Assembly (NCBI RefSeq): GCF_004364285.1
Contig: NZ_SOBE01000001.1
Coordinates: 992,001-1,056,000 of the forward strand
From: Frigoribacterium sp. PhB116
Lineage (GTDB): Bacteria; Actinomycetota; Actinomycetes; Actinomycetales; Microbacteriaceae
Direction of reading: 5' to 3'
DNA length: 64,000 bases
The position numbers and the translations under genes were made by a program. The notes below the pieces were generated by a model. It ran no database searches. It was given only the letters and a program-made list of their open reading frames with translations, and had not been told where the DNA came from. Shown here one piece after another: positions 16,654-26,104 of the stretch (positions within the stretch are counted from its first letter, which is position 1; each line of letters begins with the position of its first letter).

Positions 16654-18170
16654 GCCGCGGTCTCCTTCGCCTGGGGGGCCTCGCCGGCCATCATGAGCCC
16701 GAGCACGTCGCGCGGGGTGTCGGCCGGGACGATGCCGATGATCGTGCCGCGGTACATGACCGCGATGCGGTCGGCCAACGCGACGACCTCGTCGAGCTCG
16801 GTGGAGACGACGATGACGGGCACTCCCGAGTCGCGCGTCGCGACGATGCGCTTGTGGACGAACTCGATCGACCCCACGTCGATGCCGCGCGTCGGCTGAG
16901 CCGCGACGAAGAGCCGCAGGTCACGGCTCAGCTCGCGGGCGAGGACGACCTTCTGCTGGTTGCCGCCGGAGAGGCGGCCGGCCGGCGTGGAGATGCCCTG
17001 GGTGCGGATGTCGAACTCGCGGACCTTCTCGACGGCGAACGCGGCGAGCTCGGCGAGCCGCAGCGACCCGCGCCGCACGAAGGGGCCGGACTGCGACCGG
17101 TCGAGCATGAGGTTCTCGGCGACCGTGAACTCGCCGACGAGGCCGTCCTCGTTGCGGTCCTCCGGGACGAAGCCGACGCCCGCGTCGAGCACGCGACGGA
17201 CGCTGTGGCCGGTGATGTCGCGACCGTCGAGGGAGACGCGGCCCTGGACCCGGGGCTGCAGCCCGAGGATCGCCTCCGTCAGCTCGGTCTGGCCGTTGCC
17301 CTGGACGCCCGCGATCGCGAGGACCTCGCCGCGACGCACCTCGAACGAGACGTCGTCGACGACGACCTGGCCGATCGGGTCGACCACCCGGAGCGACTCG
17401 ACGACGAGGGCGGCCTCGCCGGGATCGGCCGGGCCCTTCTGGACCGTGAGCTCGACGGCACGGCCGACCATGAGGGAGGCGAGCTCGGCGTTGCTGGCGG
17501 TGGGCTCGGCCTCGCCGACGACCTTGCCGAGGCGGATGACCGTGATCCGCGACGCGACCTCGCGCACCTCGCGCAGCTTGTGGGTGATGAACACGATGCC
17601 GGTGCCCGCGTCGCGGAGCTGGCGCATGATGCCCATCAGCTCGTCCGTCTCCTGCGGGGTCAGCACGGCGGTGGGCTCGTCGAAGACGAGCACCTTCGCG
17701 TCGCGCGACAGCGCCTTGACGATCTCGACGCGCTGCTGGACGCCGACCGGGAGCTCCTCGACGACGGCGTCAGGATCGATGTCGAAGCCGAAGCGACGGG
17801 AGATGTCCCGCACCTTGGCGCGCGCGGCGGCCAGGTCGAGGCGACCGCCGCCCTTCGTCTCCTCGTGGCCGAGCATGACGTTCTCGGCGACGGTGAAGAC
17901 GGGCACGAGCATGAAGTGCTGGTGCACCATGCCGATGCCGGCAGCCATGGCGTCGCCGGGGCCTGCGAACTGTTGGACGACGTCGTCCAGCAGGATCTCG
18001 CCCTCGTCGGCCTGGTACAGGCCGTAGAGGACGTTCATCAGGGTCGACTTGCCGGCACCGTTCTCGCCCAGGAGAGCGTGGATCTCTCCTGGCTCGACGG
18101 TGAGGCTGATGTGGTCGTTGGCGGTCAGTGCGCCGAATCGCTTGGTGATGCCCTTGAGCTCGAGCTTCAT
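16650..18170 (-). CDS. Nucleoside ABC transporter ATPase (tandem ABC domains, NupO/YufO type)
   Basis: 506 aa with two nucleotide-binding domains. The N-terminal domain has Walker A GENGAGKST (about 35-43) and Walker B VLVFDEPTAVLTP. The second domain starts near 250 and has the degenerate loop GVQGNGQTEL instead of a true Walker A, plus LSGGNQQKVVLAREL. This fused asymmetric layout is that of ribose/nucleoside importers. A hairpin lies 32 bases upstream of its start, between it and the binding-protein gene. Confidence 0.93.
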   Translation of the reverse strand: MKLELKGITKRFGALTANDHISLTVEPGEIHALLGENGAGKSTLMNVLYGLYQADEGEILLDDVVQQFAGPGDAMAAGIGMVHQHFMLVPVFTVAENVMLGHEETKGGGRLDLAAARAKVRDISRRFGFDIDPDAVVEELPVGVQQRVEIVKALSRDAKVLVFDEPTAVLTPQETDELMGIMRQLRDAGTGIVFITHKLREVREVASRITVIRLGKVVGEAEPTASNAELASLMVGRAVELTVQKGPADPGEAALVVESLRVVDPIGQVVVDDVSFEVRRGEVLAIAGVQGNGQTELTEAILGLQPRVQGRVSLDGRDITGHSVRRVLDAGVGFVPEDRNEDGLVGEFTVAENLMLDRSQSGPFVRRGSLRLAELAAFAVEKVREFDIRTQGISTPAGRLSGGNQQKVVLARELSRDLRLFVAAQPTRGIDVGSIEFVHKRIVATRDSGVPVIVVSTELDEVVALADRIAVMYRGTIIGIVPADTPRDVLGLMMAGEAPQAKETAA

Positions 18171-18201
18171 CTCGTCAATCTACCTCGGTGTAGGCGTGGG
18201 A

Positions 18202-18243
18202 AGGGCCCGGGACGAACGGTGGAGACCGTCCTGCCCGGGCCCT
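18202..18243 (-). terminator. Hairpin between binding-protein and ABC transporter genes (partial terminator or attenuator)
   Basis: AGGGCCCGGG (18202-18211) pairs with CCCGGGCCCT (18234-18243), with an inner ACGGT/ACCGT stem. There is no T tract on the minus strand. Such intercistronic structures commonly let a binding protein be made in excess over its membrane partners. Confidence 0.55.
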
Positions 18244-18288
18244 CGATCAGGCCATGCTAATCGATGCCTGACGTGCTGCGGACTGGTG

Positions 18289-19377
18289 TCAGTTCGTCAG
18301 CGAGGAGGGCGACTCGACGGTGATGGAGCCGTCGATGATGCCCGCCTTGATGGTGTCCAGCTCGTCCGAGAGGCCGGCGTCGACCTTGTCCTCGTAGTCG
18401 TGGAACGGAGCGATGCCGACGCCGTCGTTCTCGAGCGTGCCGACGTAGGGCTCGTTCGAGAAGTCGCCCGAGGAGGCCTGCGTGGTGACGTCGTCCGTCG
18501 CCTGCTTGATGCCCTTGAGCACCGAGGTGAGGAACAGGTCGCTGTTGGCGCTGTCCGTCTCGTAGGTGTCGGAGTCGGCGCCGACGAGGACGATCTCCGA
18601 GCCGGAGTCGCGGATCGCCTCGGCGGCGCTCTGGTAGATCGGGCCGCCGACCGGCAGGATCACGTCGGCTCCCTGGTCGATCAGCGTCTGCGCGCTCTGC
18701 TTGGCCGTAGTCCCGGCCTCGAAGCCGCCCGTGAAGGTGCCGGTCTGCGACGCGACGTCCCAGCCGACGACCTCGACGTCGCCGCTCTTCTGCTCGTTGT
18801 AGTACTCGACGCCGTCGACGAAGCCGTCCATGAAGATGGTGACGGTCGGGAACTGCATGCCGCCGAAGGTGCCGACAGTGCCCGTCTTCGAGTAGCTCGC
18901 CGCCGCGTAGCCCGCGAGGAACGCCGCCTCGGACGTGTTGAAGGTGATGGGCTTGACGTTGTCGGCCGTGATGGACGCGTCGTCGATGGTGGCGTAGTCG
19001 ATGTTCGGGTTCGTCTCGGCGGCGGTCTTGGTCGCGTCGGCGAGCGCGAAGCCCACCGTCACGATCAGGTTGCAGCCCTGGTCGGCGAGGTTCGACAAGT
19101 TCGCGTCGTAGACCGTCTCGTCGGCCGACTCGACCGTGTTGGCCTCGGCGCCCTCGGCCTCAGCCGCCTCGGTGAGGCCCTCGTAGCCGAGCTGGTTGAA
19201 CGACTTGTCGTCGAACCCGCCCGCGTCGGAGACCATGCAGGGCACGAAGTCGCTGCTGCCCGAGCCGCCGGCCGCGTCGCCGTCGCCCTCGGGGGCCGAG
19301 GCACAGCCGGCCAGGATGGCGACGCTGCTGGCCAGTGCGAGGCCGCTGAAGACGGCCCTACGCGCAGTTGTAGTCAA
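18289..19377 (-). CDS. BMP-family nucleoside-binding lipoprotein
   Basis: 362 aa from TTG 19377, chosen because a GGAGG site lies 5 bases upstream and the signal sequence begins there. Lipoprotein signal peptide: TTARR n-region, hydrophobic core, lipobox LAGC (Cys at about 24), then a Gly/Ser/Asp linker. The mature part has PnrA/BMP features: DAGGFDDKSFNQLGYEG, TVGFALADATKTAAETNP, GFVDGVEYYNEQ and LPVGGPIYQSA. It captures nucleosides for the downstream ABC transporter. It is the first gene of the nucleoside operon. Confidence 0.93.
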   Translation of the reverse strand: MTTTARRAVFSGLALASSVAILAGCASAPEGDGDAAGGSGSSDFVPCMVSDAGGFDDKSFNQLGYEGLTEAAEAEGAEANTVESADETVYDANLSNLADQGCNLIVTVGFALADATKTAAETNPNIDYATIDDASITADNVKPITFNTSEAAFLAGYAAASYSKTGTVGTFGGMQFPTVTIFMDGFVDGVEYYNEQKSGDVEVVGWDVASQTGTFTGGFEAGTTAKQSAQTLIDQGADVILPVGGPIYQSAAEAIRDSGSEIVLVGADSDTYETDSANSDLFLTSVLKGIKQATDDVTTQASSGDFSNEPYVGTLENDGVGIAPFHDYEDKVDAGLSDELDTIKAGIIDGSITVESPSSLTN

Positions 19378-19531
19378 GTTGTCCTCCAAGATGCAGCCCG
19401 GCACCAGAAGCCGGGCACGTATGGCGACAGGTTACCTACTGCGACGGCCGGTCCCGACCGTCCGGACGGAGTGATGCGGAGGCGTTACACAAGCGCGACC
19501 GGGACGTAACGGCGCCGAAACACCGCCCGGC

Positions 19532-20650
19532 TCAGAGGACGTCGCTGCGGCCGCTGAGCTTGAGGGCGTCGACGACGCTCTTCACCCGCTGCGCGTTGGC
19601 CGTCGTCGTGACGAGCAGCGCGTCCGGGGTGTCGACCACGATGATGTCGTTCACGCCGATCAGCGAGATGAGCCGGCCGCTGTGACCCACGACGATGCCG
19701 CTCGAGGCGTCGGACAGCACGCGGGCGTTCTCGCCGAGGATGGCGAGGTCGCTCTTGCGACCGCCCGAGTGCAGCTTGGCGATCGACGCGAAGTCGCCGA
19801 CGTCGTCCCAGTCGAAGTCGCCGGGCACGACGGCGAGGCGCCCGGCGGCCGCGGCGGGCTCGGCCACCGTGTAGTCGATCGCGATCTTCTCGAGGCCCGG
19901 CCAGACGGCGTCGACGACGGCGCCGCGCCTCGACGTGTCCCACGCCTCGGCGAGCTCCTCGAGGCCCGCCAGCAGCTCGGGCCGCGTCTCGCCGAGCTGC
20001 TCGAGGAGGCGGTCGGCACGCGAGATGAACATGCCCCCGTTCCAGAGGTGGTCGCCCCCGGCGACGTAGCCCTCGGCGGTGGGGAGATCGGGCTTCTCGA
20101 CGAACGACTCGACCCTGCGGGCGCTCGGGGCGCCCTCGACGTCGAGGCCCTCCCCCACGTGGATGTAGCCGAAGCCGATCGCGGGCTCGGTCGGGGTGAT
20201 GCCGATCGTCGCGATCCAGCCCGCGTCGGCGAGGGCGATGGCCTCGCGCACGGCGCGTCCGAAGCCCCGGACGTCGGCGATCACGTGGTCGGCCGCGAAC
20301 GAGCCGATGATCACGTCCGGCTCGCGCCGACGCAGGATGGCCGCGGCGAGGCCGATGGCGGCCGTCGAGTCCTTCGGCTCGCTCTCGAGGACGACGTTGT
20401 GGTCCGCGAGGGCGGGGAGCTGCGCCTCGACGGCGGCTCGGTGGGCACGACCGGTGACGACCATGATCCGCTGCTCGCCCGCGAGGGGCGCGAGGCGGTC
20501 CCAGGTGCCGCGGAGCAGGGTCGACCCGCTGCCGGTGAGGTCGTGCAGGAACTTCGGCGCGTCCGCACGGCTGAGTGGCCACAGGCGGGAGCCGATGCCC
20601 CCGGCGGGGATGATGCTGTAGAAGCGGTCGGCGGCGTCCTGGGGGGTCAT
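19532..20650 (-). CDS. manC: Mannose-1-phosphate guanylyltransferase
   Basis: 372 aa from ATG 20650. The nucleotidyltransferase signature IIPAGGIGSRLWPLSRADAPKFL is at residues about 12-34, followed by SFAADHVI, FVEKPD and a WNGGMFI active-site region. The C-terminal half contains FDWDDVGDFASI, typical of GDP-mannose pyrophosphorylases without a fused isomerase. It makes GDP-mannose from mannose-1-phosphate and GTP. It is divergent from a GDP-mannose-type glycosyltransferase gene, which fits a shared role in mannolipid or glycan synthesis. Confidence 0.9.
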   Translation of the reverse strand: MTPQDAADRFYSIIPAGGIGSRLWPLSRADAPKFLHDLTGSGSTLLRGTWDRLAPLAGEQRIMVVTGRAHRAAVEAQLPALADHNVVLESEPKDSTAAIGLAAAILRRREPDVIIGSFAADHVIADVRGFGRAVREAIALADAGWIATIGITPTEPAIGFGYIHVGEGLDVEGAPSARRVESFVEKPDLPTAEGYVAGGDHLWNGGMFISRADRLLEQLGETRPELLAGLEELAEAWDTSRRGAVVDAVWPGLEKIAIDYTVAEPAAAAGRLAVVPGDFDWDDVGDFASIAKLHSGGRKSDLAILGENARVLSDASSGIVVGHSGRLISLIGVNDIIVVDTPDALLVTTTANAQRVKSVVDALKLSGRSDVL

Positions 20651-20787
20651 GTCGGCCACCTTAGCGATGCCGCGCTGCGAGCCACGGGGCACTCGTTCAC
20701 CACCCCGACACCCGCCCGTCACGGCACCGGCTCCGACCGGCCACGACCGCGCGGCAGCCTGGTGGCACGCCGAGTCGAGGAGTGCCC

Positions 20788-21963
20788 ATGCGGGTCGCCA
20801 TCGTGACCGAGAGTTTCCTGCCCACCGTGAACGGCGTGACCACCAGCGTGCTGCGGGTGCTCGACCACCTGGAGCGGTGTGGCCACGAGGCTCTCGTCAT
20901 CGCCCCGGCGGGCCGCGGGCACGATTCCTACGCGGGCGCCCGCGTCCACCGCGTCCCGTCGGTCGCGTACCGCCAGTTCCCCGTCGGGCTGCCCGGCCCC
21001 CAGGTCGCCGGGGCGATCGCGGCGTTCGCCCCGGACGTCGTGCACGTCGCCTCGCCGTTCCTGCTCGGCGCCCAGGCGATCTCGGCGGCGGCCAGGCTCG
21101 GCCTGCCGAGCGTCGCGGTCTTCCAGACGGACGTCGCCCGCTACGCGGCGGCGAGTGGGCTCGGCACGGTCACCGAGGCCGTGGCGTGGCGGCTGGTGCG
21201 CCGCATCCACGACCAGGCGACCGTCACGCTCGTGCCGTCGACCGCCTCCCTGCGGGATCTCGAGCGGGCCGGGGTGCAGCGCCTGGCGACGTGGGGCCGC
21301 GGCGTCGACGCCCGTCGGTACCACCCGAACCGCCGTGGGGGCGCGGGCGCGTCGCTGCTCCGTTCCCGGGCCGGCGCGGGCCCGGACGACGTGCTCGTCG
21401 GCTACGTGGGCAGGCTCGCGGCCGAGAAGCAGGTCGAGCGCCTCGCGGCCCTGCGCCGCCAGGACGGCGTCCGTCTCGTCGTCGTCGGGGGCGGGCCCTC
21501 GCTGCCCTCCCTCCGCCGTCGGCTGCGGCACCTCGACCCGCTCTTCACCGGCCCGCTGCACGGGGACGAGCTCGCCGACGCCTACGCCGCCCTCGACGTC
21601 TTCGTCCACACGGGCACGACGGAGACGTTCGGACAGACGGTGCAGGAGGCGCACGCCGCGGGCGTCCCGGTGGTCGCGCCCGCGGCCGGCGGCCCCCTCG
21701 ACCTCGTGCGCCACGGCGTCGACGGGTACCTGTTCGATCCCCGCCACGACCACTCGCTCAGGCGGTCGGTCGGCAGCCTCGTGGCGGACGGGGCGCTCAG
21801 GGCCCGCTTCGGCGAGGCCGGCCGACGAGCCGTCGTGGGCCGCACGTGGGAGAGCGTGGGCGACGACCTGCTGGACCACTACGAGGCCGCACGTGACGGC
21901 GTCCGGCGTGCCGCGGTCGCCCACGGGGCCGCGGGGGTCGACCTTCTCTCGACATCGAAGTAG
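20788..21963 (+). CDS. GT4 glycosyltransferase, GDP-mannose-dependent alpha-mannosyltransferase-like
   Basis: 391 aa; ATG 20788 follows GAGGAG with 5-base spacing. The N-terminus MRVAIVTESFLPTVNGVTTSV is the classic GT-B start of MgtA/PimB-like enzymes. The C-terminal domain has GYVGRLAAEKQVE, GPLHGDELADAYAALDVFVHTGTTETFGQ (the EX7E-type donor site) and AGVPVVAPAAGGP. It probably transfers mannose to a lipid acceptor at the inner membrane face. It shares a 137-base divergent promoter region with manC, the likely source of its donor. Confidence 0.85.
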   Translation: MRVAIVTESFLPTVNGVTTSVLRVLDHLERCGHEALVIAPAGRGHDSYAGARVHRVPSVAYRQFPVGLPGPQVAGAIAAFAPDVVHVASPFLLGAQAISAAARLGLPSVAVFQTDVARYAAASGLGTVTEAVAWRLVRRIHDQATVTLVPSTASLRDLERAGVQRLATWGRGVDARRYHPNRRGGAGASLLRSRAGAGPDDVLVGYVGRLAAEKQVERLAALRRQDGVRLVVVGGGPSLPSLRRRLRHLDPLFTGPLHGDELADAYAALDVFVHTGTTETFGQTVQEAHAAGVPVVAPAAGGPLDLVRHGVDGYLFDPRHDHSLRRSVGSLVADGALRARFGEAGRRAVVGRTWESVGDDLLDHYEAARDGVRRAAVAHGAAGVDLLSTSK

Positions 21964-21973
21964 ATCGATCGTT

Positions 21974-22019
21974 CTTAGGCCCGCCTAAGCGGCGGGACCA
22001 CGTGCCCCGCTCGTATGCT
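21974..22019 (+). promoter_or_regulatory. sdh promoter with DtxR/IdeR-like palindrome
   Basis: A perfect inverted repeat CTTAGGC-CC-GCCTAAG (21974-21989) lies 24 bases upstream of a -10 box TATGCT (22014-22019). The palindrome keeps the TTAGG-N4-CCTAA core of DtxR/IdeR iron-repressor sites, so it could tie succinate dehydrogenase (three Fe-S clusters and heme) to iron status. This is inference from sequence likeness. Confidence 0.5.
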
Positions 22020-22105
22020 GGGACAGTTCTATGAACGCACACGGCGGACGCGGCTGTCCTCCCCCGGATCGCAGCCGACCGCCTCGTCCGCGAGGAGGGC
22101 CGCTC

Positions 22106-22564
22106 ATGGCTGAGCAGTCGACGGGAACACTGGCGTCACCGGCAGGCAGGTCGGGCGGCTCGTCGTCGCGCGTGCCCGAGCCTCGCAAGGGCGGCCGTTT
22201 CGCCGGCACGCTGTACCGAGGCCGTGAGGGCATGTGGTCGTGGGTGCTGCACCGCATCACCGGCGTGAGCATCTACTTCTTCCTCCTCGTGCACATCCTC
22301 GACACGGCCCTCGTGCGGATCAGCCCTGAGGCGTACGACGCGGTCATCGGCACGTACAAGAACCCGATCATGGGCCTCGGCGAGACCGGCCTCGTGGCCG
22401 CCATCCTCTTCCACGCCCTCAACGGCCTGCGCATCATCCTCATCGACTTCTGGGCCCCGGCCACCAAGCACCAGCGACTCCTCTTCTGGATCGTGATCGG
22501 CGTCGCCGTGGTGCTGTTCGCCGGCTTCGCCCCCCGCCACCTGATGAACGTCTTCTCGGAGTAA
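22106..22564 (+). CDS. sdhC: Succinate dehydrogenase cytochrome b subunit
   Basis: 152 aa; ATG 22106 follows GAGGAGGG. After a 45-residue polar N-terminus come three hydrophobic helices. HRITGVSIYFFLLVHILD carries the SdhC signature, and a second His in LFHALNGLRII is a likely heme ligand. It is the first gene of sdhCDAB; the next starts 4 bases after its stop. It anchors the complex and takes part in quinone reduction. Confidence 0.93.
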   Translation: MAEQSTGTLASPAGRSGGSSSRVPEPRKGGRFAGTLYRGREGMWSWVLHRITGVSIYFFLLVHILDTALVRISPEAYDAVIGTYKNPIMGLGETGLVAAILFHALNGLRIILIDFWAPATKHQRLLFWIVIGVAVVLFAGFAPRHLMNVFSE

Positions 22565-22568
22565 CGCG

Positions 22569-23015
22569 ATGACCACTGAGACCGTCGAGGCCCCGCGCAG
22601 CGCGCGCACCGCCCGCCGCAGCACCAACTGGGAGAAGTGGGGCTGGATCTACATGCGCGTCAGCGGCGCCGTGCTGGTCGTGCTGATCTTCGGCCACCTC
22701 TTCGTCAACCTGCTCGCGGGCGAGGGCGGGGTCAAGGCGATCGACTGGGGCTTCGTCGCGGGCAAGTGGGCCAACCCCTTCTGGCAGGTCTACGACACGT
22801 TGCTCCTGTGGCTCGCCCTGATCCACGGCTCGAACGGCATGCGCACCATCGTCAACGACTACGTCGGCCGTCCCGCCGTGCGCCGTGTGCTGCTGGGGAC
22901 GCTCGTCGTCTCGGCGGCCGTCCTGCTCCTCCTCGGCACCCTCGTGGTCTGGACGTTCGACCCGTGCCCGGCCAACGCGCCGGCCGACATGCTCCCGTCC
23001 ATCTGCTCGGCCTGA
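22569..23015 (+). CDS. sdhD: Succinate dehydrogenase hydrophobic membrane anchor subunit
   Basis: 148 aa with three membrane helices: YMRVSGAVLVVLIFGHLFVNLL, then LLLWLALIHGSNGMRTI, then a C-terminal one at about 105-130. His residues in helices 1 and 2 fit heme b coordination. It is sized and placed as the second anchor of an actinobacterial four-subunit succinate:menaquinone oxidoreductase. Confidence 0.9.
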   Translation: MTTETVEAPRSARTARRSTNWEKWGWIYMRVSGAVLVVLIFGHLFVNLLAGEGGVKAIDWGFVAGKWANPFWQVYDTLLLWLALIHGSNGMRTIVNDYVGRPAVRRVLLGTLVVSAAVLLLLGTLVVWTFDPCPANAPADMLPSICSA

Positions 23016-23087
23016 CCTCCTCGGCGTGACGACCACCGCCTCCCCGACCTGTCCCGCCGCCGGCACCACCGTCCCCCGGAAAGAACT

Positions 23088-24905
23088 GTGACCACTCCCT
23101 CCGCTCCCGCCTCGTCCGACCAGGACTCCGTCGTCGACGGCATCCACTACCACCAGCACGACGTCGTGATCGTCGGCGCCGGGGGCGCGGGGATGCGTGC
23201 CGCGATCGAGGCCGGGCCGAACGCCCGCACGGCCGTCATCTCGAAGCTCTACCCGACCCGGTCGCACACGGGCGCGGCCCAGGGCGGCATGGCCGCCGCG
23301 CTGGCCAACGTCGAGGACGACAACTGGGAGTGGCACACCTTCGACACGGTCAAGGGCGGCGACTACCTCGTCGACCAGGACGCCGCCGAGATCCTGGCGA
23401 AGGAGGCGATCGACGCCGTCCTGGACCTCGAGAACATGGGGCTGCCCTTCAACCGCACCCCCGAGGGCAAGATCGACCAGCGCCGCTTCGGCGGCCACAC
23501 GGCCGAGCACGGCAAGGCCCCGGTCCGTCGGGCCTGCTACGCCGCCGACCGCACCGGGCACATGATCCTCCAGACGCTGTACCAGAACTGCGTCAAGCTC
23601 GGCATCGACTTCTACAACGAGTTCTACGTGCTCGACCTGATCATGGGCGAGGTCGACGGCGTGGCCCGTCCGGCCGGCGTCGTGGCGCTCGAGCTCGCGA
23701 CCGGCGAGCTGCACGTGTTCCAGGGCAAGTCCGTGGTCTTCGCCACGGGCGGTTTCGGCAAGATCTACAAGACGACGTCGAACGCGCACACCCTCACGGG
23801 CGACGGGGTCGGCATCATCTGGCGCAAGGGCCTGCCCCTCGAGGACATGGAGTTCTTCCAGTTCCACCCGACCGGCCTCGCGGGGCTCGGCATCCTCCTC
23901 TCCGAGGCCGCGCGCGGCGAGGGAGCCATCCTGCGGAACAGCGAGGGCGAACGCTTCATGGAGCGCTACGCCCCCACCATCAAGGACCTGGCGCCCCGCG
24001 ACATCGTGGCCCGCTGCATGGCGACCGAGATCCGCGAGGGGCGCGGCGGCGGACCCCACAAGGAATACGTCTATCTCGACATCACGCACCTCGACCCTGC
24101 CGTCATCGACGCCAAGCTGCCCGACATCACCGAGTTCGCCCGCACCTACCTCGGCGTCGAGCCGTACACGGAGCCGGTGCCGGTGCTGCCGACCGCCCAC
24201 TACGCCATGGGCGGCATCCCCACGAACGTCCACGCCGAGGTGCTGAGCGACAACACCACGGTGGTGCCCGGGCTCTACGCCGCCGGCGAGTGCGCGTGCG
24301 TCAGCGTGCACGGCTCGAACCGGCTCGGCACCAACTCGCTGCTCGACATCAACGTCTTCGGCAAGCGCGCCGGCAACAACGCCGTCGAGTTCGCCAGGAC
24401 CGCCGAGTTCGTGCCGCTGCCCGAGGACCCCGCCGGCTTCGTGCGCGGGCTCGTCGCCGACGTCCGCAACGCCACCGGCACGGAGCGCATCGCGACGCTC
24501 CGCAAGGAGCTGCAGGACAGCATGGACCGCAACGCCCAGGTGTTCCGCACCGAGGAGACCCTCGACGAGGTGACCCACGTGATCGCCGACCTGCGCGACC
24601 GGTTCAAGAACATCTCTGTCCAGGACAAGGGCAAGCGCTTCAACACGGACCTGCTCGAGGCCATCGAGCTCGGGTTCCTGCTCGACCTGGCCGAGGTCGT
24701 CGTGTACTCGGCGCGCTCGCGCCAGGAGAGCCGCGGCGGCCACTTCCGCGAGGACTACCCGACGCGCGACGACGAGAACTGGCTGGTCCACACGATGGCC
24801 TACCTGACGGGCGACCCGCACTCGTCGCTCGCCGGCGACCACATCCGACTCGACACGAAGCCCGTCGTGATCACGAACTACCAGCCGATGGAACGGAAGT
24901 ACTGA
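23088..24905 (+). CDS. sdhA: Succinate dehydrogenase flavoprotein subunit
   Basis: 605 aa from GTG 23088. FAD-binding Rossmann motif [16 protein letters not shown] near residue 27; [15 protein letters not shown] carries the His that holds FAD covalently. Substrate-site motifs are [21 protein letters not shown] and [11 protein letters not shown], and the C-terminal [17 protein letters not shown] is intact. It oxidises succinate to fumarate and passes electrons to SdhB. sdhB begins 3 bases after its stop. Confidence 0.96.
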   Translation: MTTPSAPASSDQDSVVDGIHYHQHDVVIVGAGGAGMRAAIEAGPNARTAVISKLYPTRSHTGAAQGGMAAALANVEDDNWEWHTFDTVKGGDYLVDQDAAEILAKEAIDAVLDLENMGLPFNRTPEGKIDQRRFGGHTAEHGKAPVRRACYAADRTGHMILQTLYQNCVKLGIDFYNEFYVLDLIMGEVDGVARPAGVVALELATGELHVFQGKSVVFATGGFGKIYKTTSNAHTLTGDGVGIIWRKGLPLEDMEFFQFHPTGLAGLGILLSEAARGEGAILRNSEGERFMERYAPTIKDLAPRDIVARCMATEIREGRGGGPHKEYVYLDITHLDPAVIDAKLPDITEFARTYLGVEPYTEPVPVLPTAHYAMGGIPTNVHAEVLSDNTTVVPGLYAAGECACVSVHGSNRLGTNSLLDINVFGKRAGNNAVEFARTAEFVPLPEDPAGFVRGLVADVRNATGTERIATLRKELQDSMDRNAQVFRTEETLDEVTHVIADLRDRFKNISVQDKGKRFNTDLLEAIELGFLLDLAEVVVYSARSRQESRGGHFREDYPTRDDENWLVHTMAYLTGDPHSSLAGDHIRLDTKPVVITNYQPMERKY

Positions 24906-24907
24906 GC

Positions 24908-25675
24908 ATGAGCTCCGCAGTCCTCGAGAACGCCCCCACCGCCTCCGACGCCGTCCCCACCTTCACGGCGACGCTGATCATCCGCCGGTTCGACCCCGAG
25001 GTCGACGACGAGCCGCGCTGGCAGGACTTCGACGTGCAGGTGCTGCCCACCGACCGCGTGCTCGACGCCCTGCACCAGATCAAGTGGGAGCAGGACGGCT
25101 CGCTGACGTTCCGCCGCTCGTGCGCCCACGGTGTCTGCGGCTCGGACGCGATGCGCATCAACGGCCGCAACCGGCTCGCCTGCAAGACCCTGATCAAGGA
25201 CCTCGACCTCTCGCAGCCGATCTACGTCGAGGCCATCAAGGGGCTGCCCCTCGAGAAGGACCTCGTCGTCGACATGGAGCCGTTCTTCCAGTCGTACCGA
25301 GAGATCCAGCCGTTCCTGATGGCCTCCTCGAAGCCCGAGAAGGAGCGCATCCAGAGCGCCACGCAGCGCGAGCGCTTCGACGACACGACCAAGTGCATCC
25401 TGTGCGCCGCGTGCACGTCCAGCTGCCCCGTATTCTGGACCGACGGCCAGTACTTCGGCCCGGCCGCCATCGTCAACGCCCACCGCTTCATCTTCGACTC
25501 GCGTGACGAGGGCGCCCAGGTCCGCCTGGACATCCTCAACGACAAGGAGGGCGTGTGGCGCTGCCGCACGACCTTCAACTGCACCGAGGCCTGCCCCCGC
25601 GGCATCCAGGTGACCAAGGCCATCGCGGAGGTCAAGAACGCAGTGCTGCGCGGCAGCGTCGCCCCCGTGAGCTGA
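24908..25675 (+). CDS. sdhB: Succinate dehydrogenase iron-sulfur subunit
   Basis: 255 aa, ATG 24908. [2Fe-2S] cysteines lie in CAHGVCGSDAMRINGRNRLAC; the [4Fe-4S] and [3Fe-4S] sets are in CILCAACTSSCP and CRTTFNCTEACPRGI. All expected cysteines are present. A 13-base tandem duplication (25669-25694) covers the last codons and the stop, and an intrinsic terminator follows at 25706. Confidence 0.96.
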   Translation: MSSAVLENAPTASDAVPTFTATLIIRRFDPEVDDEPRWQDFDVQVLPTDRVLDALHQIKWEQDGSLTFRRSCAHGVCGSDAMRINGRNRLACKTLIKDLDLSQPIYVEAIKGLPLEKDLVVDMEPFFQSYREIQPFLMASSKPEKERIQSATQRERFDDTTKCILCAACTSSCPVFWTDGQYFGPAAIVNAHRFIFDSRDEGAQVRLDILNDKEGVWRCRTTFNCTEACPRGIQVTKAIAEVKNAVLRGSVAPVS

Positions 25676-25705
25676 CCCGGCGAGCTGACCCGGCGAGACG
25701 CAGGA

Positions 25706-25740
25706 GGGCCCGGCACCACCTCGGTGGAGCCGGGCCCTTC
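25706..25740 (+). terminator. Terminator of the sdh operon
   Basis: GGGCCCGGC (25706-25714) pairs with GCCGGGCCC (25729-25737), with an inner ACCACC/GGTGG element, and is followed by TTC. It separates the sdh operon from the minus-strand gene ending at 25757. Confidence 0.75.
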
Positions 25741-25756
25741 GCCGTCCCGTCAGTCG

Positions 25757-26104
25757 TCAGTCGTCCTCGACGATGCAGGTCGCCTCGAGGCCGAGCGCGA
25801 GCCGGAGGGCGACCGAGACTCCCCGCTCGCCCTCGGGGCCGTGGGGCGCGACGGCGTCGACCCAGTGCACGGGGAGGCGGACGGCCGGCGGGTCCGGCAG
25901 GAGCCGCTCGATCTCGCCCGCGACCGTGACCTCGTCCGAGCTGAACACGGTGAGCACGGCGTCGCCCCCTCCCCCGAAGACCTGGAGGGCCGCTCCGCCG
26001 TCGATCTCGCGGACGCCCAGGGAGTCGTCGACCGCCCTGGCGGCGGTCGCGAGGTCGAGGGCGTCGACGACGTGCGGACTCAGGATCGTGATGTCACGGG
26101 GCAC
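25757..26104 (-). CDS. Uncharacterised 115-aa protein of the DUF6177-like cassette
   Basis: 115 aa from GTG 26104, overlapping the stop of the upstream gene by 11 bases. There is no signal peptide or membrane segment. The sequence is acidic with a regular alternation of beta-like stretches (GGAALQVFGGGGDAVLTVFSS, then VRLPVHWVDAVAP). I do not recognise a family. Tight coupling to the 26094 gene suggests they act together. A start further upstream (26155) would add an Arg/Pro-rich, codon-poor stretch and is less likely. Confidence 0.6.
   Translation of the reverse strand: MPRDITILSPHVVDALDLATAARAVDDSLGVREIDGGAALQVFGGGGDAVLTVFSSDEVTVAGEIERLLPDPPAVRLPVHWVDAVAPHGPEGERGVSVALRLALGLEATCIVEDD

Noticed and set aside
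16650-19377. Ribose or autoinducer (RbsABC/Lsr) importer
   Set aside because: The binding protein is a BMP/PnrA lipoprotein, and the operon continues with cdd, deoA and add, which point to nucleosides.
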